Source of the DNA: Nocardioidaceae bacterium
GTDB lineage: Bacteria > Actinomycetota > Actinomycetes > Propionibacteriales > Nocardioidaceae
Reading direction: 5' to 3'
DNA: 7,416 nt
Assembly (NCBI GenBank): GCA_025966335.1
Contig: JAICRS010000151.1
Span: forward strand, 1 to 7,416
The stretch's first letter is position 1; each line of letters begins with the position of its first letter. This document shows, in pieces, positions 1-4,658 of the stretch. A program made the position numbers and the translations under genes. The notes under the pieces were generated by a model. That model was not told the DNA's origin and searched no databases. It saw only the letters and a program-made list of their open reading frames with translations.

Positions 1-680
1 ACGTCGACGTCCACCACGGCGACGGCGTGGAGAAGATCTTCTACGACGACCCGCGGGTGCTGACGATCAGCCTGCACGAGACCGGCCAGATGTTGTTCCC
101 GGGCACCGGCTTCCCCAACGACACCGGCGGGCCGGGAGCTCCGGGCAGCGCGGTGAACGTGGCGCTGCCGCCGGGGACGGCCGATGCGGGGTGGCTGCGC
201 GCGTTCCACGCCGTGGTCCCGCCGTTGCTGCGCGAGTTCAGCCCGGACATCCTGGTCACCCAGCACGGCTGCGACTCCCACATCGAGGACCCACTGGCGC
301 ACCTGATGCTGACCGTGGACGGCCAGCGTGCCGCGCACCAGGCGCTGCACGACCTCGCCCACGAGGTGTGCGGCGGCAAGTGGGTGGTCACCGGCGGAGG
401 CGGGTACGCGATCGTCGACGTGGTCCCCCGGTCCTGGACACATCTGCTGGCCATCGTCGGCGGCACCCCGCTGGACCCGAGCACCCCCACACCGGGGGAC
501 TGGCGCGAGCACGTGCAGACCCTGCTCGGACGGACCGCCCCGTTCCGGCTGACGGACGGGCGGACGCCGGCGTACCGGGACTGGGCCGAGGGCTACGACC
601 CGGGGACCTGGCTGGACCGCGCGATCCACGCCACCCGGGAGGCGGCGTTCCCGCTGAACGGCCTCGACTATCTGCCGTGA
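1..680 (+). CDS. acuC: AcuC-type histone-deacetylase-fold amidohydrolase, 3' part
   Basis: This is the C-terminal 225 residues of a zinc-dependent deacetylase of the arginase/HDAC fold. The frame opens at base 3 and continues upstream of the window, so the N-terminus is missing; AcuC proteins are usually near 390 residues. The visible part starts inside the zinc-site motif DVHHGDG. It then carries TQHGCDSH, which holds the second zinc-binding aspartate, and GGGGY, whose tyrosine is the catalytic residue of the family. AcuC enzymes deacetylate lysines in cytoplasmic proteins; in Bacillus the target is acetyl-CoA synthetase. The substrate here cannot be read from the sequence. The codon GTG at 27 is internal, because the conserved motif lies upstream of it. 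The gene ends in TGA, followed by a small hairpin and the promoter of the next gene, so the two are probably separate units. The family call is firm; the name acuC rather than another class II-like deacetylase rests partly on locus order. Confidence 0.9.
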   Translation, partial: VDVHHGDGVEKIFYDDPRVLTISLHETGQMLFPGTGFPNDTGGPGAPGSAVNVALPPGTADAGWLRAFHAVVPPLLREFSPDILVTQHGCDSHIEDPLAHLMLTVDGQRAAHQALHDLAHEVCGGKWVVTGGGGYAIVDVVPRSWTHLLAIVGGTPLDPSTPTPGDWREHVQTLLGRTAPFRLTDGRTPAYRDWAEGYDPGTWLDRAIHATREAAFPLNGLDYLP

Positions 681-684
681 AGCG

Positions 685-703
685 GCGTGTCCATCCGACA
701 CGC
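685..703 (+). terminator. possible weak terminator hairpin after acuC
   Basis: Just after the acuC stop, GCGTGTC (685-691) pairs with GACACGC (697-703) over a 5-base loop. There is no following T-run, so this is only a candidate. High-GC actinobacteria often lack U-tracts at terminators. Confidence 0.35.
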
Positions 704-711
704 GGTGGGTA

Positions 712-769
712 CGGTAAAGATTGCGGTAAAGACCACCCCTTCCCCACAAGTCACTTTAGGCTCTATTCT
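712..769 (+). promoter_or_regulatory. candidate promoter and direct repeat upstream of the HTH gene
   Basis: A -10-like hexamer TATTCT lies at 764-769 with no good -35 at 16-18 bases (TTCCCC is the best). Upstream, the 9-base sequence CGGTAAAGA occurs twice, at 712-720 and 724-732, a period of 12 bases. It would sit roughly 45-65 bases upstream of the inferred transcription start near 776. A perfect palindrome CTCACGTGAG (768-777) overlaps the inferred start. The repeat is seen directly; the promoter call and any regulatory role are inference. Confidence 0.4.
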
Positions 770-791
770 CACGTGAGCACATACGTAGGGT

Positions 792-811
792 CTCCGGCGG
801 GGAAGCCGGAG
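792..811 (+). promoter_or_regulatory. leader hairpin covering a Shine-Dalgarno sequence
   Basis: CTCCGGC (792-798) pairs perfectly with GCCGGAG (805-811) across the loop GGGGAA. The right arm overlaps GGAGGG (808-813), the best ribosome-binding sequence ahead of the HTH gene, four bases before a GTG at 818. If translation uses that site, this stem would mask it. The pairing is visible in the sequence; the regulatory effect is inferred. Confidence 0.4.
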
Positions 812-841
812 GGCGTTGTGTGCCTGAAAGTGCGGTGCACC

Positions 842-1048
842 ATGGCATCAAACAGCTCCGGGGACATCTCGGAGGTGAAGTTCCTTACCGTGGCGGAGGT
901 CGCTGCGGTGATGCGCGTGTCCAAGATGACGGTCTACCGTCTGGTTCACTCCGGTGAGCTACCGGCCGTGCGTGTCGGACGATCCTTCAGGGTCCCCGAG
1001 GACACGGTCAACGAATATCTGCGCAAGAGCTTCTTCCAGACAGGCTGA
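842..1048 (+). CDS. small BldC/excisionase-family helix-turn-helix DNA-binding protein (Rv0500A-like)
   Basis: This 68-residue protein is almost entirely a MerR/excisionase-type winged HTH (HTH_17): LTVAEVAAVMRVSKMTVYRLVHSGELPAVRVGRSFRV spans residues about 15-51. The helices are VAEVAAVMRV and KMTVYRLVHSG, and the wing runs through AVRVGRSFRV. It resembles mycobacterial Rv0500A, and more distantly Streptomyces BldC, which binds direct repeats cooperatively. No effector domain is present, so it is probably a small cytoplasmic DNA-binding regulator. The start is uncertain. ATG at 842 gives the family-like N-terminus MASNSSGD but has little Shine-Dalgarno sequence. GTG at 818, in frame, has GGAGGG four bases upstream and would give 76 residues. 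In both Mycobacterium and Streptomyces, as I recall, this gene sits just before bS22; here a CAP gene separates them. A strong hairpin follows, so it looks monocistronic. The target genes are unknown. Confidence 0.9.
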   Translation: MASNSSGDISEVKFLTVAEVAAVMRVSKMTVYRLVHSGELPAVRVGRSFRVPEDTVNEYLRKSFFQTG

Positions 1049-1135
1049 GCCTCCGGGTCGGTCTGTCGGGGCACATCTCGTCGCGCCCGACAAGAACACA
1101 ACCAAGCGCTGCGGACATCCAGCGCTGATGAGAAT

Positions 1136-1173
1136 GCGAAAGCGGCGGTCCCACGTGGGGCCGCCGCTTTCGC
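1136..1173. terminator. strong hairpin terminator between the convergent HTH and CAP genes
   Basis: GCGAAAGCGGCGG (1136-1148) pairs perfectly with CCGCCGCTTTCGC (1161-1173). The 12 bases between are themselves palindromic around CACGTG, so the stem can extend to about 17 bp with a tiny loop. It lies about 90 bases after the HTH stop. No T-run follows on either strand, but the symmetry would serve both converging transcripts. This is the strongest hairpin I found in the window. Confidence 0.75.
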
Positions 1174-1243
1174 GTCGCCAGTGCCTCACCCGGCGGTACG
1201 ACGTGACAAGACACAGGTTCTGGGCGATCAGGGGATGCTTCTC

Positions 1244-1277
1244 GTCACGAACCACAGTCCGCCGACCTGCTCGTGAC
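1244..1277 (-). terminator. possible terminator hairpin after the CAP gene
   Basis: GTCACGA (1244-1250) and TCGTGAC (1271-1277) form a perfect 7-base inverted repeat around a 20-base loop, 37 bases beyond the stop of the minus-strand CAP gene. The long loop and lack of a U-tract make it a weak candidate. The strong hairpin at 1136-1173 could serve instead. Confidence 0.3.
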
Positions 1278-1313
1278 AGAGGCGGCCGAGACCGGCGTCC
1301 GGTGCCAGCTGCG

Positions 1314-1871
1314 TCAGAAGCGCATGAAGTTGGCGGCCACGACCCAGCGGCCGTAGGCGTCCGGCACCGCGCCGATCCCGATCCGGCGGGACTTGCGGCT
1401 CAGCAGCACGTGCCGGTGCCCGTCGGAGTCCATCCACATCCGGACGAGCCGGCGCGGAGAGATCGCGCCGCGGCCGAGGGTCTCACCGGCGTACATCGCG
1501 TTGCACCGGTCGAGCAGGTCCGACATCTCCTGGTGGTAGAAGAGGTCGTTGCGGGCCAGGTAGCTGCTCCACTGCTCCGCGGAGGTGTCCGTGCACCCGG
1601 CGATCCGCAGCCTGCGCAGGTCGTGCTGGTTGCGCTTGCGGTTGACCCAGTACTGCACCCGCTTCTCGTAGGTCCCGGTAGCCATCCTGGGGTAGGTCTT
1701 GGCCTGGCTGCTGCCCACACGCGTGGTGGCGCCAACGGCGGAGGCCGAGGTGGTCGTACTGAGAGCGGTGCCCGCAGCGACCAGGACCGTCACCAGGGTG
1801 ACCAGCAGAAGTCGGATGTGGATCTTCGGGCTACAGGCAGGGCGCAGTGCGCCGACATGGGGTGTGTCCAT
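1314..1871 (-). CDS. secreted CAP/SCP-domain protein
   Basis: This 185-residue exported protein has a signal peptide and one CAP (SCP/PR-1) domain. The N-terminus has basic residues up to R20, a hydrophobic core at about 21-37 (LLLVTLVTVLVAAG) and a probable signal peptidase site after SASA near residue 45. The CAP domain covers about 70-185. It shows His113 in FYHQEM, Glu130 in AGETLG and His152 in the segment WMDSDGHRHVLL, and ends with WVVAANF; these match the family's metal-binding cleft. Cys93 and Cys123 could form a disulfide outside the cell. Bacterial CAP proteins are often envelope-associated, but their biochemical role is mostly unknown, so no function is assigned. ATG at 1871 is chosen because GGGAGGGG lies eight bases upstream; an in-frame TTG at 1889 would overlap that site. 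The gene is opposite in strand to its neighbours and splits a gene pair that is otherwise adjacent in relatives, suggesting a later insertion. Confidence 0.85.
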   Translation of the reverse strand: MDTPHVGALRPACSPKIHIRLLLVTLVTVLVAAGTALSTTTSASAVGATTRVGSSQAKTYPRMATGTYEKRVQYWVNRKRNQHDLRRLRIAGCTDTSAEQWSSYLARNDLFYHQEMSDLLDRCNAMYAGETLGRGAISPRRLVRMWMDSDGHRHVLLSRKSRRIGIGAVPDAYGRWVVAANFMRF

Positions 1872-1942
1872 CGCTAAGGCCCCTCCCAAGGCCTCATGGG
1901 CGCGGCCAGCGCCGTCCCGCGGGGCGGGGGGCTCTGGCCACG

Positions 1943-1964
1943 AGTATCGGTAACTCTTGGTTCA
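1943..1964 (-). promoter_or_regulatory. candidate CAP promoter with a BldD-like box
   Basis: On the minus strand a GATACT hexamer (1943-1948) could be the -10 of the CAP gene, about 70 bases before its ATG. Directly upstream, plus-strand GTAACTCTTGGTTCA (1950-1964) matches seven of nine fixed positions of the BldD consensus as I recall it, NTNACNC(A/T)GNGTNAN. The same nine bases GTAACTCTT recur upstream of the sigma-factor gene. A box here would lie between -10 and -35. The evidence is weak. Confidence 0.25.
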
Positions 1965-2156
1965 AACAGGAATTACCAGCGTGGGTGCGACACAAGCGTC
2001 AAAGCGGGTGAAACCACTAATGCGTATCACATCATGCCTTAACGCTTGGAACTAGTGCGCACAATGTGAAAAATGGTGTCAACGAGACTCCCCCAGAACG
2101 CCTCAAGGACCGTGGAACCGTACAACGTGTGTCCTAGGACATCAAAAGCGGACAGA

Positions 2157-2176
2157 GGTGACGCCGGTCACCGGCG
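2157..2176. promoter_or_regulatory. overlapping palindromes upstream of the bS22 promoter
   Basis: GGTGAC (2157-2162) is repeated inverted as GTCACC (2167-2172). Overlapping it, CGCCGGT (2162-2168) is repeated inverted as ACCGGCG (2170-2176) around a single C. The block lies about 50-65 bases upstream of the inferred start of the bS22 operon, a typical place for an operator. No known regulator is recognised. Confidence 0.35.
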
Positions 2177-2188
2177 CCTGGACTCGGT

Positions 2189-2217
2189 TTCTCCTGGTTG
2201 GCCGTGGCGGATAGTCT
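2189..2217 (+). promoter_or_regulatory. candidate promoter of the bS22 operon
   Basis: TAGTCT at 2212-2217 fits the actinobacterial -10 pattern TANNNT. The -35 region 17 bases upstream is poor (TTCTCC, 2189-2194). Transcription would start near 2224 and give a leader of about 57 bases. Position relative to the gene supports it more than the hexamers do. Confidence 0.4.
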
Positions 2218-2228
2218 TGGCCCTTCCG

Positions 2229-2256
2229 GGTCGTGCGCGGACTCCGCTGCACGACC
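2229..2256 (+). promoter_or_regulatory. leader hairpin ahead of bS22
   Basis: GGTCGTGC (2229-2236) pairs with GCACGACC (2249-2256). Inside it, GCGG (2237-2240) pairs with CCGC (2244-2247) with one bulged T. The hairpin sits between the inferred transcription start and the ribosome-binding site GAAAGG (2268-2273), which it leaves free. It could stabilise the mRNA or serve as an autoregulatory site for the ribosomal protein; neither is shown by sequence alone. Confidence 0.45.
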
Positions 2257-2280
2257 GATTCAGTCTCGAAAGGTCCACAC

Positions 2281-2382
2281 GTGGGTTCTGTCATCAAGAA
2301 GCGCCGCAAGCGCATGGCGAAGAAGAAGCACCGCAAGCTGCTGAAGAAGACGCGCATCCAGCGTCGTCGCCAGGGCAAGTAA
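2281..2382 (+). CDS. small ribosomal subunit protein bS22 (AURKAIP1/COX24 domain)
   Basis: This 33-residue, extremely basic protein begins MGSVIKKRRKRMAKKKHRK and ends RRRQGK. It matches the COX24/AURKAIP1 (mS38-like) family, represented in Mycobacterium by Rv0500B. Cryo-EM of mycobacterial ribosomes identified this protein as a 30S subunit component named bS22; I recall it lying on the interface side of the small subunit among 16S rRNA helices. About half the residues are Lys or Arg, as expected for a peptide buried in rRNA. The GTG start is supported by GAAAGG seven bases upstream and by the conserved N-terminus. The next gene begins 24 bases after the TAA with its own GAGGAG site, so this is probably the first gene of a three-gene operon. 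Its size makes it easy for automated annotation to miss. Confidence 0.93.
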   Translation: MGSVIKKRRKRMAKKKHRKLLKKTRIQRRRQGK

Positions 2383-2406
2383 GCGCCACCGGCGAGGAGC
2401 TCACCA

Positions 2407-3429
2407 GTGGGGCGCGTGGTTCTGGTAACCGGAGTCTCCCGAGACCTCGGGGGCCGTTTCGCGCGCCTCGTCGCCGAAGACCCGTCTGTCTCCCGGGTGA
2501 TCGGGGTCGACGTGGTCCCGCCGCGCGTCGACATGGGCGACGTCCGGTTCATCCGGGCCGACATCCGCAACCCGGTGATCACCAAGGTGATCGCCGGTGA
2601 GGACGTCGACACGGTGGTGCACATGAGTGTGATCGCCACTCCCGGCACCGCCGGTGGCCGCACGTCGATGAAAGAGCTCAACGTCATCGGCACGATGCAG
2701 CTGCTGGCGGCCTGCCAGAAGGCCCCCAGCCTCAAGCACCTGGTCGTCAAGTCGTCCACGACGGTCTACGGGGCGTCGAGCCGCGACCCAGCGATGTTCA
2801 CCGAGGACATGGCGCCCAAGCGCATGCCCAAGTCCGGCTTCGCCAAGGACGCCGTCGAGGTCGAGGGCTACGTGCGCGGCTTCGCGCGCCGCCGGCCCGA
2901 CGTCACCGTCACCATGCTCCGCGCGGCGAACACCGTCGGCCCCGAGGTGACCTCGCCGATGACCTCCTACTTCCGGCTGCCGGTGATCCCGACCGTGCTC
3001 GGCTTCGACGCGCGGCTGCAGTTCCTCCACGAGACCGACCTCCTCGAGGCCCTGCGACACGCCACCACGGCCGGCGTACACGGCTCGTTCAACGTGGCCG
3101 GGGACGGGGTTCTGATGCTGTCCCAGGCGGTACGCCGACTCGGCCGGCCCAACCTGCCGCTGCCAGCCTTCGCGGTCAGCTCGGTGGGCGGCTTCATCCG
3201 CCAGGCGAGGGTCGCCGACTTCTCGCCGGAGCAGATGGAGTTCCTGACCTACGGGCGCGGCGTGGACACCACCCGGATGCGCGAGGTGCTCGGGTTCGAG
3301 CCGGAGTACACGACAGCCGAGGCGTTCGAGGACTTCTGCCGCGCGGTCGGACCGGGGATGGTCTCCCCGGAGCGGGTGGCCTCCCTCGAGAACGCGGTGG
3401 CCGGCGCACTGAGGAGTGACCGTGGCTGA
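2407..3429 (+). CDS. NAD(P)-binding extended-SDR protein, GalE2/Rv0501-like, probably lacking epimerase chemistry
   Basis: This 340-residue protein has the Rossmann fold of extended short-chain dehydrogenases (NAD-dependent epimerase family). The dinucleotide loop is VTGVSRDLGG (residues 7-16), with Arg12 where the middle glycine of GxxGxxG normally stands. Asp35 ends the second strand and suggests NAD binding; ADIRN (51-55) contacts adenine in relatives. The active-site region has SSTTVYG (116-122), but the usual YxxxK is SGFAK (143-147): the lysine is kept and the tyrosine is Ser143. The alignment is anchored by the glutamate four residues after the lysine. Recalled mycobacterial Rv0501 also lacks the tyrosine there, so this seems a family trait rather than damage. 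A binding, scaffold or unusual catalytic role is likely; the substrate is unknown. The GTG start has GAGGAG seven bases upstream. The stop overlaps the start of the acyltransferase gene, implying coupled translation and a shared pathway. Confidence 0.88.
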   Translation: MGRVVLVTGVSRDLGGRFARLVAEDPSVSRVIGVDVVPPRVDMGDVRFIRADIRNPVITKVIAGEDVDTVVHMSVIATPGTAGGRTSMKELNVIGTMQLLAACQKAPSLKHLVVKSSTTVYGASSRDPAMFTEDMAPKRMPKSGFAKDAVEVEGYVRGFARRRPDVTVTMLRAANTVGPEVTSPMTSYFRLPVIPTVLGFDARLQFLHETDLLEALRHATTAGVHGSFNVAGDGVLMLSQAVRRLGRPNLPLPAFAVSSVGGFIRQARVADFSPEQMEFLTYGRGVDTTRMREVLGFEPEYTTAEAFEDFCRAVGPGMVSPERVASLENAVAGALRSDRG

Positions 3430-4609
3430 CGCCGAGATCATCCCGCTGGGCACTCGCGGCCGACCGGGTCGCGGCTCCGGCAACGCGAAACCGTCCACCG
3501 CTGCGCGGAACCTGGCCGGTGGCACCGCGAAGAAGCGCGCGAGTACGCCGGCCGGCTCGACCGGTCCTCGACAGGTGGACGACACGACGCAGCGTCGTAC
3601 GCCTCCGGCTCCGGAGGAGACCGCGCCTGCGCCGGAGCCCTCGCCCTCCCCTGACCCCACGCCTGCCTCCTCCGAGACATCGAGCACGTTCGCGACCGAC
3701 CGGGCGCCCGGGGCCGGAATCCCGGTCGGCGACTGGCTTGCTGCGTTCGGCTCCGCGGCGAAGGAGCTCTTCGGCGAGGCCTGGGAGCCGCGGCTCGCGG
3801 AGTTCCTGGCATTCCTGCGCCGGCGGGTGACCGGTGACTACGCGATCGACGAGTACGGCTTCGACCAGGAGATCACCGAGCGGTTCCTGCTCGCCGCGAT
3901 CCGGCCCATCGCCCAGAAGTGGTTCCGGGTCGAGGTGCGCGGCATCGAGAACATCCCCACCGAGGGCGGCGCGCTCGTGGTCTCCAACCACTCGGGCACG
4001 GTCCCGATGGACGGCCTGGTGACCGGCGTCTCGATCCACGACCACACCGGCCGCCACCTGCGCCCGCTCGGGGCCGACCTGGTCTTCCGGCTGCCGTTCA
4101 TCGGTGATCTCGCGCGCAAGGGCGGGGCCACCCTGGCCTGCAACGACGACGCCGAGCGGATGCTGCGCGGCGGCGAGCTGGTCGGTGTGTGGCCGGAGGG
4201 GTTCAAGGGGATCGGCAAGCCGTACTCCGAGCGGTACAAGCTCCAGCGGTTCGGCCGCGGCGGCTTCGTCTCCGCCGCGCTGCGCACCGGGGTTCCGATC
4301 GTGCCGTGCTCGGTGGTCGGCGCCGAGGAGATCTACCCGCTCGTGGGCAACATCCCGTCGCTCGCGCGGCTGCTCGGCGTGCCGTACATCCCGATCACGC
4401 CGTTCTTCCCCTGGCTCGGGCCGCTCGGGATGGTGCCGCTGCCGTCGAAGTGGCTGATCGAGTTCGGGGAGCCGATCCGCACCGACTCCTACGACGAGGG
4501 CGCCGCGGACGACCCGATGCTGGTGTTCAACGTGACCGACCAGGTCCGGGAGACCATCCAGCAGACGCTGTACACGCTGCTCATGCAGCGCCGCTCCGTC
4601 TTCTCCTGA
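3422..4609 (+). CDS. PlsC/MGAT-like lysophospholipid acyltransferase family protein (Rv0502-like)
   Basis: This is a 395-residue acyltransferase. Residues 1-100 are low-complexity, rich in Arg, Ala, Pro, Glu and Ser, and probably disordered. The acyltransferase domain covers about 165-370. The catalytic motif is NHSGTVPMDG (His190, Asp197), an H-X6-D spacing rather than the classic H-X4-D of PlsC. This spacing and the later VWPEG (256-260) and GVPIVPCSVVGAEE resemble the MGAT-like (DAGAT) branch of the superfamily. Such enzymes move acyl groups from acyl-CoA or acyl-ACP to a glycerolipid or other alcohol at the inner membrane; no clear transmembrane helix is visible. GTG at 3422 is preferred because GAGGAG ends five bases upstream; GTG at 3416 falls within that site. 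The gene overlaps the stop of the preceding SDR gene by 8 bases. Acceptor and donor are not predictable here. It ends 49 bases from the convergent anti-sigma gene. Confidence 0.88.
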   Translation: MADAEIIPLGTRGRPGRGSGNAKPSTAARNLAGGTAKKRASTPAGSTGPRQVDDTTQRRTPPAPEETAPAPEPSPSPDPTPASSETSSTFATDRAPGAGIPVGDWLAAFGSAAKELFGEAWEPRLAEFLAFLRRRVTGDYAIDEYGFDQEITERFLLAAIRPIAQKWFRVEVRGIENIPTEGGALVVSNHSGTVPMDGLVTGVSIHDHTGRHLRPLGADLVFRLPFIGDLARKGGATLACNDDAERMLRGGELVGVWPEGFKGIGKPYSERYKLQRFGRGGFVSAALRTGVPIVPCSVVGAEEIYPLVGNIPSLARLLGVPYIPITPFFPWLGPLGMVPLPSKWLIEFGEPIRTDSYDEGAADDPMLVFNVTDQVRETIQQTLYTLLMQRRSVFS

Positions 4610-4638
4610 CCCAACGCGCCTTCCGCTTTTCCTGCCGG

Positions 4639-4651
4639 GTCGGCCGCCGAC
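4639..4651. terminator. weak hairpin between convergent genes
   Basis: Only 49 bases separate the stops of the acyltransferase and anti-sigma genes. They contain GTCGG (4639-4643) pairing with CCGAC (4647-4651) around three bases. It is short and lacks a U-tract, but nothing better is present between the two genes. Confidence 0.3.
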
Positions 4652-4658
4652 TGCTTGG

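Larger units (their letters stand above)
1872..2280. other. divergent intergenic region between the CAP and bS22 genes
   Basis: These 409 bases hold no convincing gene. The part near 1950-2110 is clearly richer in A and T than the rest of the window. On the CAP side (minus strand) there is a -10-like GATACT (plus-strand 1943-1948) and a possible regulatory box at 1950-1964. The CAP leader can fold through GGCCAG (1904-1909) and CTGGCC (1934-1939) around CCCGCGGG. On the bS22 side are overlapping palindromes (2157-2176), a -10-like hexamer (2212-2217) and a leader hairpin (2229-2256). An isolated perfect TTGACA occurs on the minus strand (plus-strand 2077-2082) without a matching -10. Confidence 0.6.

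Noticed and set aside
2077..2082. Perfect TTGACA on the minus strand as the -35 of a CAP promoter
   Set aside because: The hexamer 17 bases downstream is CGCACT, and the nearest TAGTTC is 22 bases away, so no matching -10 exists; it is also about 200 bases from the start codon.
770..2283. CACGTG hexamers at 770-775, 1152-1157 and 2278-2283, suggesting a shared operator
   Set aside because: The hexamer also occurs inside coding regions (for example near 509 and 1406) and is expected often in GC-rich DNA. One copy is the centre of a terminator and another spans a start codon.
2401..3687. A 428-codon open frame on the minus strand opposite the SDR gene
   Set aside because: It is a shadow of the real gene, rich in His, Arg and Gly with no domain and no plausible start context.
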